Assembly: GCA_044350415.1 (NCBI GenBank)
Contig: JBILHQ010000002.1
Coordinates: 1-64,000, forward strand
DNA length: 64,000 bases
From: M3007 sp044350415
GTDB taxonomy: Bacteria > Bacteroidota > Bacteroidia > Chitinophagales > Saprospiraceae
Reading direction: 5' to 3'
The translations under genes were made by a program, and so were the position numbers. Positions 7,979-16,439 of the stretch are shown here, piece after piece; the stretch's first letter is position 1, and each line of letters begins with the position of its first letter. The notes below the pieces were generated by a model. It worked only from the letters and a program-made list of their open reading frames with translations. It did not search any database and was not told where the DNA came from.

Positions 7979-9820
7979 CTGTACCAGCAACCACAATTGA
8001 TGGGTGGAACGAAAGACCGTAGTATGCGCATTGTCGCGGGTCTGGGACAATCCGTTTCGTAAATACCAGAGCACTAATTCTTTGTTCAGAACGGCATCCA
8101 ACGGACCGGGTGGAACGATCAAATCGTAGGCTAAATGCCGGAAATCATCGTTCCAATACTGGTGTAACGGCGTAGAAAGACCTGTTTTGGGATGATTCAG
8201 AACGGTCACCGGCAATTTATCCTTCAGCATTTCCCGAAGGATTAATTTCCCCTGCCGGCGATCAGTGAGCAAGTGATCAGGCAATGTGGCGGCAAAATCA
8301 AACACCGCCACATCCAAAAAGGGGGCCCGTACTTCCAGACTGTTGGCCATACTCATCCGGTCTGTTTTGACCAGCATATCCAATGGCAAATTGTAATGGG
8401 TACTGTACCACATCATTTGCCGGAGCGGACTCATGGTGGTCCAGGTCCTATTGTTGGGCACCCATGGTGTGGTTTCCACAGAAGATTGCTTCAACCGCGC
8501 CACTTCTTCCTGCGGAAACAATCCAAAATACCAGGGGAAAAAGTCATTGGGCGACATAGCGGCTCCTTCCAGCACTTTGATCAATTTACGCAGTACCGAT
8601 AGATCAACAGCAACCGGCAATTGTCTTATGCCACGCAAAGATGAAAGCACTATCCGACGCAAAGGTGCCGGAACCTGGCGTAAAGAGGCGATCGCCATGC
8701 CATTTCGGTAATAATCATACCCGGCAAACAATTCATCTCCCCCATCACCCGAAAGTACGACTTTGACCTGTTGCCGTACTGCACGGCTGATCAGGTAAAA
8801 AGGAACTGTCGCCGCATCTGCCAATGGGAATCCTGTATGATCGAGTATCTCCCAAAACAATTGCGCATCAAAACCTTGCCCGGGAATGGTAATTTCAGTA
8901 TGATCTGTGCCAAAATGTTCCGCAACTGTCCGGGCAACTGCACTTTCGTCAGTCGGAGAGCCCTCCAACCGCACATGAAATGTTTTGACCGGCGCAGCCC
9001 TTTCTTTGGCCATGGCGGCCACAATCATCGAAGAATCAATACCACCGGAAAGTAGTGCCCCTACTGGCACATCCGACTGCAACTGCCGTTTTATGGCTTG
9101 CTGCCAAACCGGTTCAAAGGCTTCCGCCGCCGTTTTGATATCTTTCAAGCGATGATCAACGGCGTATTGCAATTGGACATAAGGCTGCGTGGTAAGTTCT
9201 CCGGCGATGTACGTGAGGGAATGGCCGGGTGGCAGCGAATAAACATCGTCCAAAAGCGTATCTGGTTCCCGGACAAAACCACCTTCCAGGTACTGCGAAA
9301 GAACAGCCCGGTTCAGCCGCCGTTCCAATCCTGGTAAAGCCAATAGTCCATTTACCTCACTGGCAAAGGCAAATTCCCTGTTTTTCCGGTAATAAAACAA
9401 TGGTTTTTCACCAAACCGGTCGCGGGCCAGCAACAACTGCTTTCGGGGAATATCATATAGCGCAAAAGCAAACATGCCCCGGAGGTGTTCCGGGGCATGT
9501 TGGCCATATTCTTCATAAAGATGGACAATAACTTCTGTATCGCTGCTGGTTTGAAACCGATGGCCTTTTTGTTGGAGACTAGATTTCAGTTCGCGGTAAT
9601 TGTAAATTTCGCCGTTACAAATGACACAGCAGGTTTGGTCTTCATTCCAATGTGGCGGCGGCGGGCCGTCAATGTCAATAACAGACAACCGATTGATTCC
9701 CAGACTAATATCGGGATTAGTCCAAATGCTGCTATCGTCTGGACCACGGTGTTGAATGGCGCGCAGCATGGCCTGGATTTTCATCCTGCTTTGATCAGCT
9801 ATTCCTGCTATTCCACACAC
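7940..9820 (-). CDS. asnB: AsnB-type glutamine amidotransferase (first copy)
   Basis: A 626-residue glutamine-dependent asparagine synthase homologue. The N-terminal Ntn-hydrolase glutaminase starts with the conserved Met-Cys-Gly-Ile, Cys2 being the nucleophile, and has 'RGPDDS' and 'NGEIYNY'. The synthetase half carries the ATP PP-loop 'LLSGGIDSSM' and 'GDGGDELFAGY'. Length and both domains are complete. In polysaccharide clusters such homologues (for example WbpS of Pseudomonas O-antigen loci) convert a uronic acid carboxylate to the amide rather than making free asparagine; the nearby wbpA/B/E/D genes provide such an acid. A housekeeping asparagine synthase cannot be excluded. A second copy is at 11.4 kb. 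Confidence 0.88.
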   Translation of the reverse strand: MCGIAGIADQSRMKIQAMLRAIQHRGPDDSSIWTNPDISLGINRLSVIDIDGPPPPHWNEDQTCCVICNGEIYNYRELKSSLQQKGHRFQTSSDTEVIVHLYEEYGQHAPEHLRGMFAFALYDIPRKQLLLARDRFGEKPLFYYRKNREFAFASEVNGLLALPGLERRLNRAVLSQYLEGGFVREPDTLLDDVYSLPPGHSLTYIAGELTTQPYVQLQYAVDHRLKDIKTAAEAFEPVWQQAIKRQLQSDVPVGALLSGGIDSSMIVAAMAKERAAPVKTFHVRLEGSPTDESAVARTVAEHFGTDHTEITIPGQGFDAQLFWEILDHTGFPLADAATVPFYLISRAVRQQVKVVLSGDGGDELFAGYDYYRNGMAIASLRQVPAPLRRIVLSSLRGIRQLPVAVDLSVLRKLIKVLEGAAMSPNDFFPWYFGLFPQEEVARLKQSSVETTPWVPNNRTWTTMSPLRQMMWYSTHYNLPLDMLVKTDRMSMANSLEVRAPFLDVAVFDFAATLPDHLLTDRRQGKLILREMLKDKLPVTVLNHPKTGLSTPLHQYWNDDFRHLAYDLIVPPGPLDAVLNKELVLWYLRNGLSQTRDNAHTTVFRSTHQLWLLVQLYGWVHRFKVTV

Positions 9821-9858
9821 TAAGTATCAGAACGACGTTTAAATTTAATATCCTATCA

Positions 9859-10101
9859 TTAAAAAACCTGATCCCAATCCAATGAAAAGCCAGAAAGACT
9901 CAGTAAACGTTGCGCAACGTACTTTCCGGAATCGGCTGCGCGATAAATCAACAACATCTCTTCTTCTGGATGTATAATCCAGTATTCCGGAATTCCAGCG
10001 TGTTCATAGACCTCGTACTTCTATTGAACTTCCTTGCGGGAATTACCTTTAGACAGAATCTCGATCACTAAATCCGGAGCACCGATACTACAATATTTTA
10101 C
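9859..10101 (-). pseudogene. Decayed C-terminal fragment of a Uma2-family nuclease gene
   Basis: Reading the minus strand from about 10100 gives 'IGAPDLVIEILSKGNSRKEV', then an in-frame TAG at 10021-10023, then 'KYEVYEHAGIPEYWIIHPEE' and on to a TAA at 9859-9861. This is the C-terminal part of the Uma2 (DUF820) restriction-endonuclease-fold family, with the 'PDLVIEI..S.SN' catalytic region. The N-terminal half is missing, since gmd ends at 10111, and the TAG interrupts the frame, so this is a relic. Uma2 genes are multi-copy in Bacteroidota and Cyanobacteria. A second fragment lies at 33.1 kb. Confidence 0.8.
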
Positions 10102-10110
10102 ACTAAAATT

Positions 10111-11223
10111 TTACTCGTACTGGTTTTTAATCACAAATCCTCCCTGCTTCAAATATTCTTCCCGTTGAAATACCTTCAAATCGGAGTGCACCATATCCTT
10201 CACCAAATCAGATAGCGGACAAGTAGCCTGCCATCCTAATTGTTCTTTGGCTTTGGTGGCATCGCCTATCAGCAACTCCACTTCTGCAGGCCGGAAATAC
10301 CGCGGATCGACGGAGATCACCTCCTGCCCCACCGCCATCTGAAATGCAGGATTATTGACGGATTCGATGTACCCTTTTTCATCCGCTCCTTCTCCCCGGA
10401 ACGTCAATGTGGCACCTACCTCAGCAAAAGCCATCCTGCAAAATTCGCGAACGGCGGTAGTTTTGCCTGTCGCCAGTACAAAATCATCGGGTGTATGGTG
10501 CTGCATCATCCGCCACATCCCTTCCACATAATCCTTGGCATGCCCCCAGTCGCGTTGTGCATCCAGGTTGCCGAGCCATAATTTATCCTGCAGGCCCAGC
10601 GCTATTTTAGCGACAGCCCTGGTGATTTTACGGGTCACAAACGTTTCGCCACGCAAGGGACTTTCGTGGTTGAACAAAATACCGTTACAGGCAAAAATAC
10701 CATACGATTCCCGGTAGTTCACCGTGATCCAATAGGCATACAATTTGGCCACCCCATAAGGAGACCGCGGATAAAACGGTGTTTTTTCTGATTGCGGCAC
10801 TTCCTGCACCAGTCCGTACAATTCAGAAGTGGAGGCTTGATAAAACTTCGTTTTTTCTACCAGCCCCAACAACCGGATTGCTTCTAATATCCGCAGCGCA
10901 CCCATAGCATCCGCATTGGCCGTGTATTCCGGGGTCTCAAAACTCACGTGTACGTGGCTCTGTGCGCCGAGGTTGTAGATCTCATCCGGCTGTACCTGCT
11001 GGATAATCCGAATGATATTCGTCGAGTCAGTCAGGTCACCGTAATGCAGCACAAAATGCCTGTTATTGATGTGCGGATCTTCATACAGGTGATCAATCCG
11101 GTCGGTATTCAACGAAGAACTTCTCCGTTTGACACCGTGTACTTCGTACCCTTTTTTGAGCAGTAACTCGGCGAGGTAAGCGCCGTCTTGTCCGGTTATA
11201 CCGGTTATAAGTGCTTTTTTCAT
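10111..11223 (-). CDS. gmd: GDP-mannose 4,6-dehydratase
   Basis: A 370-residue NAD(P)-dependent dehydratase converting GDP-D-mannose to GDP-4-keto-6-deoxy-D-mannose, the first step to GDP-L-fucose. Almost every family block is visible: 'ALITGITGQDGAYLAELLL' nucleotide-binding motif, 'FYQASTSELYG', 'PFYPRSPYGVAK', 'GILFNHESP', 'RDWGHAKDYV' and 'DPRYFRPAEVE'. Counting from the ATG at 11223 the catalytic residues are T132, E134, Y156 and K160, the same numbers as in E. coli GMD, which favours this start over the ATG nine bases upstream. Its partner fcl is at 1.5 kb, so the two fucose genes are separated by about 8 kb of other cluster genes. The Uma2 relic lies just after its stop. Confidence 0.96.
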   Translation of the reverse strand: MKKALITGITGQDGAYLAELLLKKGYEVHGVKRRSSSLNTDRIDHLYEDPHINNRHFVLHYGDLTDSTNIIRIIQQVQPDEIYNLGAQSHVHVSFETPEYTANADAMGALRILEAIRLLGLVEKTKFYQASTSELYGLVQEVPQSEKTPFYPRSPYGVAKLYAYWITVNYRESYGIFACNGILFNHESPLRGETFVTRKITRAVAKIALGLQDKLWLGNLDAQRDWGHAKDYVEGMWRMMQHHTPDDFVLATGKTTAVREFCRMAFAEVGATLTFRGEGADEKGYIESVNNPAFQMAVGQEVISVDPRYFRPAEVELLIGDATKAKEQLGWQATCPLSDLVKDMVHSDLKVFQREEYLKQGGFVIKNQYE

Positions 11224-11361
11224 AAAATTCATCTCATTATATGTAAGGTAAAACCGCCAACCTGAAACACCAACCCAACCTTATTCATCGCTTTATCTGT
11301 CAGCTGTCACCATGCGCGTGCCGCGCAGGTAATATCTGACAAGCGGAGCTCACACCCCACG

Positions 11362-13233
11362 CTATACATCCATATTCTGCTCCAGCCACTCTTCCAGCAC
11401 CACAAACATCCAGATATGCGACCAGAGCACCTGGTGGGTGCCTTTTTTAAATTGTCTCCACATTTGGCGCAATACATCGGGCTGTAAAAGACCCCGATCG
11501 CAAAGATTTTGAATACGCTGGTCGCAAAAGTCGTTTAGTTCATGCCGCACCCAATTGTCCCAGGGTAAGGTAAAACCCATTTTAGGGCGGTGAACAATCT
11601 CGGGAGGCAACCGGTCTCCGAGGGCGGAGACCAATAATTCCTTGGGGGTATGGGGGTATTTCACGGCATCGGGAATACGCAACACATAATCCACCAGGTC
11701 ATTATCGAAAAATGGCACGCGCACTTCCAGTGACGAAGCCATACTCATTTGATCGGTATCCTTCAAAAGCATGTGTCGGGTATAACCAGACATCTCCGCT
11801 ATAGAATATTGGCTTAATACAGGAAATTGTCCGATAGCTGCCGCATGTTGGTGTAAATAAGTGAACATCGGATTTTCTATAGGTGCATATCCCAATAATC
11901 CTGCAATCGTTTGGCGGTCATAAATGCCCCGGAAAGTCGGATATACATGATCAATACTAAAGGATGGAACTGCCAACAAATGGCCCATCCTGCGCACCCG
12001 GGAATTGGTACCCCATTTGGCTAAAGGAACGCCAGCCAACTCCCGTAAAGCAGGCGGAACTTTCCAATACCATTTTTGCCGCCATTGATAATACCGCATA
12101 AATGGATTATAACCGGCAAACAATTCATCACCACCCAAGCCTGACAAAGCCACCGTCACTCCTGCTTTACGGGTTATTTTGGATACCACATAAGTATTGG
12201 GACCGTCTAAGGTGGGTGTATCCATCGCGGCCAAAGCATTCGGAAGTTCGGCTAAAAAATCTTCGGGCGACAGCGTAAGTACTGCATGGCGGGTGTTGAA
12301 TTTTTTGGCCACTATGGCTGCATATCCCGATTCATCGTATTTTTTTTCATCAAAACCAATCGTAAACGTCAAAGGTCTTTCTGTGGCAACTTCGGTCATC
12401 AAAGCTACAATAGCACTAGAATCGATACCGCCCGACAAAAATGCACCCAAAGGCACATCACTCATCATCTGTCTTTCCACCGCCCGCAACAATAAATCCA
12501 GCAACTTTTTTTTGACCACCGGAACAGGACTGTTTTCCAATTCCAACTCCTTCGACCCCTCAAAAAAAAGATGGTAAGGTTGTATTTGAGGTAATTGTCC
12601 CTTTGAAAGCCGCATATAAGTCCCGCCATCCAACTGCTCTATTCCTTCACAAATGCGTTGTCGACCAGTCACTGCGCCATTCCAAAGAAAATCAGTCAGG
12701 GCAGTTGGTGATACTTTTTTGGCATCCAGGACCGTTGAAATAATCGACCGCTGCTCCGATGCAAAATAAACGGCATCCACACCAACATGATAGTACAATG
12801 GTTTAATACCGAACCTGTCGCGGACTGCGTAAATAGTTTGCTCCTTTTTGTCGTAAATGACCAGGGAAAAAATACCATTCAATTTTTTAAAGATCCCAAT
12901 TCCCCACACTGCAAAGCCAGCTATGATCACTTCGGTATCAGAACCAGAGCGAAAAGGATAATGCGGTAAATCCGCTTTTATGTCCCGGTAGTTGTAAACT
13001 TCTCCATTGTAAACAATCGCAAAGCGCCCGGAAACATCCCACATGGGTTGGTTGCCCAGCGAAGAAAGGTCAATAATGGACAATCGCCGGTGCCCCAGTG
13101 CGACGTTGTCATCTGTAAAGTGTTCACCGACATCTGGTCCGCGATGCGCCATTCTGGCGGTCATTTTCCGGATGGTTTCGCCTGCTGAAGGGGATGGAGA
13201 ATAAGGAAAAAAAATAGCTGCTATTCCACACAT
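11362..13233 (-). CDS. asnB: AsnB-type glutamine amidotransferase (second copy)
   Basis: A 623-residue class II glutamine amidotransferase/asparagine synthase homologue, with Cys2 nucleophile ('MCGIAAIFF'), 'RGPDVGEHF', 'YNGEVYNYRD', the PP-loop 'FLSGGIDSSAI' and 'SGLGGDELFAGY'. It differs widely from the copy at 7.9 kb outside these motifs, so the two are not a recent duplication. It lies between a WbuB-like glycosyltransferase and gmd, all on the minus strand. As for the first copy, a role in amidating a sugar carboxylate in the polysaccharide is an inference from context; free asparagine synthesis is the alternative. Confidence 0.88.
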   Translation of the reverse strand: MCGIAAIFFPYSPSPSAGETIRKMTARMAHRGPDVGEHFTDDNVALGHRRLSIIDLSSLGNQPMWDVSGRFAIVYNGEVYNYRDIKADLPHYPFRSGSDTEVIIAGFAVWGIGIFKKLNGIFSLVIYDKKEQTIYAVRDRFGIKPLYYHVGVDAVYFASEQRSIISTVLDAKKVSPTALTDFLWNGAVTGRQRICEGIEQLDGGTYMRLSKGQLPQIQPYHLFFEGSKELELENSPVPVVKKKLLDLLLRAVERQMMSDVPLGAFLSGGIDSSAIVALMTEVATERPLTFTIGFDEKKYDESGYAAIVAKKFNTRHAVLTLSPEDFLAELPNALAAMDTPTLDGPNTYVVSKITRKAGVTVALSGLGGDELFAGYNPFMRYYQWRQKWYWKVPPALRELAGVPLAKWGTNSRVRRMGHLLAVPSFSIDHVYPTFRGIYDRQTIAGLLGYAPIENPMFTYLHQHAAAIGQFPVLSQYSIAEMSGYTRHMLLKDTDQMSMASSLEVRVPFFDNDLVDYVLRIPDAVKYPHTPKELLVSALGDRLPPEIVHRPKMGFTLPWDNWVRHELNDFCDQRIQNLCDRGLLQPDVLRQMWRQFKKGTHQVLWSHIWMFVVLEEWLEQNMDV

Positions 13234-13306
13234 GGGGTATGAGTTGGGTTTTAACGTTTGGCATTAAAACACAATAGGATTGGCAAAGTAACACCGCAGC
13301 GAGATA

Positions 13307-14512
13307 TTAAGAACTTGGTACGCTGATAAAACCCAACATTATTTGGGCAAGTATTTTTCTGTTAAAGTGCTCTGCAAGATGCTGGCAACCTGACTGATAA
13401 GATTGATAAATTATTGGGTTTAACATATCATTGACGGCACGGATAAAAGCCTTTTCATTTTCGGGCTCAAAACAAATGCCTGCGTTATAGGTCTCTATAA
13501 TATCTTTTGACTCCCCTTCCACTCCCAATAGAATTGGTTTATGCATAGCAGCATTTTCAAAAATTTTGGAAGGAATGACTGTTTTGAAAGTATCAGATTT
13601 GCGCAGGTTGACTAAAGCGACGTCACTGATAGAAATATACCGCATCATTTCTGTTTTGGCAACTGACGGGAGCATGGTTACGTTGGTAATATTTTCAGAT
13701 TTCAGGAGATGGACCAGTTTTTCTTTTTCGGCACCATCTCCCACCAGTAAAACATGCACTTGCACAGGCAACATTACTGACGCCCGAATAATAAAATCCA
13801 GACCATGCGCCATACCGTGTGTGCCAAAATAAGCCAGAATAAACTGATTTTCCAAACAAAGCTCCCGTAATAATGCCTGGTCTTTTTCCCGGGGCATGAA
13901 CTGGTCGAGTAAAACACCGTTTTTAACCACTTCTATTTTATTGACAGGAATACCCCGTTGTATCAGGTTGCTTTTGAAAGAATCAGTCACCACGATCACC
14001 AATTTTGCTTTTCGGTACAAAAATAATTCCAGTCGTTCGAGCATCCGGTAAGCCCTTCCGTCTTTCATTGCTCCCACAGCACGAATGGATTCCGGCCACA
14101 AATCCCGTACTTCCATTACCCACGGCTTACGCTTCAATAAACCCGACAAGTACCCACCTACTGCCGTGAAAAACTGTGGTGAGGTTGCCACAATCACATC
14201 ACAGTTTACGGGCAATGACACCACAAATGCCATGATCGCAAAACTGACATAATCGAGCACTCGCTTGATAAACCCTTCATTAGCAGCAATATAACTCCAA
14301 ACACGAATCACTTCAATGCCGTCCATTTGTTCCCGCTGCACCAGTTTGTTTTTGTACCCCGGATATATGCTGCCCTGTGGAAAATTGGGCGCACAAGTGA
14401 TTACAGTCACCTCCATGCCTTGTTTTACCCATTCTCTGCAATGTTCATAGGTACGGGAGGCGGGTGCATTCACTTCCGGCGGAAAATTATCTGTGAGAAA
14501 TAGTATCTTCAT
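13307..14512 (-). CDS. WbuB-like glycosyltransferase family 4
   Basis: A 401-residue GT-B glycosyltransferase resembling WbuB/WcaI-type enzymes, which transfer fucosamine or related 6-deoxy sugars in O-antigen synthesis. Visible blocks: N-terminal 'KILFLTDNFPPEVNAPASRT', 'VMEVRDLWPESI' (a hallmark of the WbuB group), 'FILAYFGTHGMAHGLDF' and 'LLVGDGAEKEKL'. The ATG overlaps the TGA of the heparinase-like gene by four bases (ATGA), so the two are translationally coupled. A fucose-type donor would fit the gmd/fcl genes nearby but is not proven. Confidence 0.85.
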   Translation of the reverse strand: MKILFLTDNFPPEVNAPASRTYEHCREWVKQGMEVTVITCAPNFPQGSIYPGYKNKLVQREQMDGIEVIRVWSYIAANEGFIKRVLDYVSFAIMAFVVSLPVNCDVIVATSPQFFTAVGGYLSGLLKRKPWVMEVRDLWPESIRAVGAMKDGRAYRMLERLELFLYRKAKLVIVVTDSFKSNLIQRGIPVNKIEVVKNGVLLDQFMPREKDQALLRELCLENQFILAYFGTHGMAHGLDFIIRASVMLPVQVHVLLVGDGAEKEKLVHLLKSENITNVTMLPSVAKTEMMRYISISDVALVNLRKSDTFKTVIPSKIFENAAMHKPILLGVEGESKDIIETYNAGICFEPENEKAFIRAVNDMLNPIIYQSYQSGCQHLAEHFNRKILAQIMLGFISVPSS

Positions 14513-16101
14513 TGAATAGTTGTCAATAATTGATCCCGAAAATGTACAACCGCTTTTTGGGCTTTCAGCCGTACATTAAAACGCGGTGAATACGCATACT
14601 CCAACAATTCCCAGGTCAATAAGCCTTCAAAAATAATTTTACCCAAATCTGTTTCTATATAATCAGCTCCACAATCGATGAAAACGACAGCAGGATGAAA
14701 GTGAAAACAAGCGGTCGCCGTGTAACCTGGCAAAACGGCCACCTTGTAAGGCTGTATTTCATCCAAAATTTGAAAGACATCCTGCTTGACTTCAAAACTA
14801 CGCCAATGGCGCACATTCATTGCATCATACCCGGTATGCGTGGCTTTCCAACAGGTCGGACCGTCTGCTGTTATTATTGGATAGGCACGGCGGGCAACCC
14901 GGAATCCGCCCCATACTTCCGTTTGATCTTGCTCATTGATGATCACTGTATTATGTGCCGCCGTAGCGCGTTCCAATTGCCGTCTTTCATTTTTATCGTA
15001 AGTGGAAATGCCGGTATCCACCAGCATCGGATGGCCTTTGGCGTGCAGTTCAAAACCTAATGTATCGCTATGAGCATGACCTGCAATGTAATCCGGACCT
15101 ACTTTTCCAATGTCCATCACCACCTGAAATCCTGGCTTGTCTATCTTTCGATAACCACTCTCCATCAGCGGTTTTACGATTGGAGCGATCTTTAGCCGTT
15201 GCGCGTACTCTATTAACGCGCTGGTTGCAGGGGCGACCCCCAAAGCTGCATCGTTCAACAGTGGTATATCACCATTCGCAAAAGTGATTTGTTGCAGCCA
15301 ACCCAACATTAATCCAGCCTTTTGGCCCAATAACGGTTTTAACGCACCGGCAAAAAGTTCCGGATTATTGTCCACCAAATTATACGCATCCAACAACCGG
15401 TAAAGGATGATCTGGTGATACATGGGCGACAATTCAAAATGGCCGCCATCAGCCAATACCTGCTCCGCCAGCTCATTTTTCAGTATTTTTTCTGCCTGCC
15501 GATATAAAACCGCATCCTGGTACCTGTATGCTGCAAACAACAATCCAAAGCCATTTTCCAGATAATGATTGCCCAGTAAATGCAATTCCCGCTGGTCCAG
15601 CAATGCATACGCCTGAGCGTACAAGGCGTGGTCCAGGGCATCATTTTGAATCTGGTGACTGGAAAAAAAACGAATCCAAAACAGTAGCCGAAGGGAAATA
15701 GGATAAGGCTCATTAGCTGCGGGCGTTTGGGGCAATGCCCGCACGAAATCCAGCAACAAAGCCTCGGCAGCGCTAGGATCTACTCCTGCACAGGTGAGGT
15801 ATTCAAAATAATGCAGATTATAAGTCCAGAGTTTGCCGTACAGACTGCAATTCCAGTTCACTTTTTCGCCAAATACATGCGGTAGGTTCAGCCATTCCAT
15901 CCGGTTGTTCTCCACCTGCCACATCGATGGCCGCTGAACAGATGGTATCATTTTTACCCCCACTACCTGCCAAGGAATCCGTGCTGCCGGATACCGAAAT
16001 CCGGTCCATTTCCGCCAACGGTTTCTGAGGGTATACAGTATCCGGCAACGCCACTGGATAGGTTTTAAATAGCGAAGTGTATGGTAATATTGAAGGAGCA
16101 A
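14509..16101 (-). CDS. Heparinase II/III-fold protein of the polysaccharide cluster
   Basis: A 530-residue protein with an N-terminal alpha-helical toroid ('YYHTLRYLKPIQWRCRILYT', 'NYLENGFGLLFAAYRY') and a C-terminal heparinase II/III beta-sandwich ('AGHAHSDTLGFELHAKGHPM', 'LVDTGISTYDKNERRQLERA', 'AAHNTVIINEQDQTEVWGGF'). Family members include lyases that cleave uronic-acid-containing polysaccharides. No signal peptide is evident, yet this type is common inside Bacteroidota exopolysaccharide loci beside a WbuB-like gene, as here. Translation probably starts at TTG 16101, since the conserved N-terminus begins there. A role in trimming or editing the uronic-acid polymer is plausible; the enzyme could also be inactive. 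Confidence 0.82.
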   Translation of the reverse strand: MLLQYYHTLRYLKPIQWRCRILYTLRNRWRKWTGFRYPAARIPWQVVGVKMIPSVQRPSMWQVENNRMEWLNLPHVFGEKVNWNCSLYGKLWTYNLHYFEYLTCAGVDPSAAEALLLDFVRALPQTPAANEPYPISLRLLFWIRFFSSHQIQNDALDHALYAQAYALLDQRELHLLGNHYLENGFGLLFAAYRYQDAVLYRQAEKILKNELAEQVLADGGHFELSPMYHQIILYRLLDAYNLVDNNPELFAGALKPLLGQKAGLMLGWLQQITFANGDIPLLNDAALGVAPATSALIEYAQRLKIAPIVKPLMESGYRKIDKPGFQVVMDIGKVGPDYIAGHAHSDTLGFELHAKGHPMLVDTGISTYDKNERRQLERATAAHNTVIINEQDQTEVWGGFRVARRAYPIITADGPTCWKATHTGYDAMNVRHWRSFEVKQDVFQILDEIQPYKVAVLPGYTATACFHFHPAVVFIDCGADYIETDLGKIIFEGLLTWELLEYAYSPRFNVRLKAQKAVVHFRDQLLTTIQ

Positions 16102-16130
16102 GGTGAGATTTTCAAGTAATGCTTATCATA

Positions 16131-16310
16131 AATAAAAGGTATAAAATATCCAGGTTCGCATGATCGAGTTCCCCCTTTTGAAGGGGGCTAGGGGGATGAT
16201 TAGTCAAATAAAGTATTGCTAATGAATAAATACGGGGCGAGTCATCCCCCTACCCCCCTTCAAAAGGGGGAACTCGTGACTGCGAACCTGGCCGTTTGTT
16301 GGCATTTATT
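16131..16310. repeat. Palindromic element A, copy 1
   Basis: This gap holds a large GC-rich inverted repeat. Arms 16151-16200 and 16241-16290 (50 bases each) match at 44 positions and surround a 40-base AT-rich centre. The outer boundaries are marked by AATAAAAGG at 16131 and its inverse at about 16310. A second copy in opposite orientation is at 36150-36337, sharing both the arms and the asymmetric centre (TAGTCAAATAAAG, GGGGCGAGTCATCC). There is no coding capacity. It resembles a non-autonomous palindromic repeat of MITE or REP type rather than an ordinary terminator. Confidence 0.8.
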
Positions 16311-16372
16311 CCTTGACAATACTGCTTTTTAATCAATCGGAGATATGGGAAATCGTTAGCCTTCGAAGAGAA

Positions 16373-16415
16373 AACCGATCATGCGCACCTTGAAATTTGG
16401 TGCCTTTTATTGCTG
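16373..16415. repeat. Degenerate single arm of element A
   Basis: The stretch beginning GATCATGCGCACC and ending CCTTTTATT matches the reverse complement of the outer left arm of element A copy 1 at 29 of 35 positions. It lies 60 bases beyond copy 1, in inverted orientation. The rest of the 16.1-16.4 kb gap shows no gene or other recognisable signal. Confidence 0.6.
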
Positions 16416-16439
16416 ATGAGGATTATAAGTAAGCCACTC

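Noticed and set aside
16131..16310. Element A considered an ordinary rho-independent terminator
   Set aside because: The arms are 50 bases long with an AT-rich centre and no T-run, and the same asymmetric element recurs 20 kb away; transcription may still stop there, but it is not a simple terminator.
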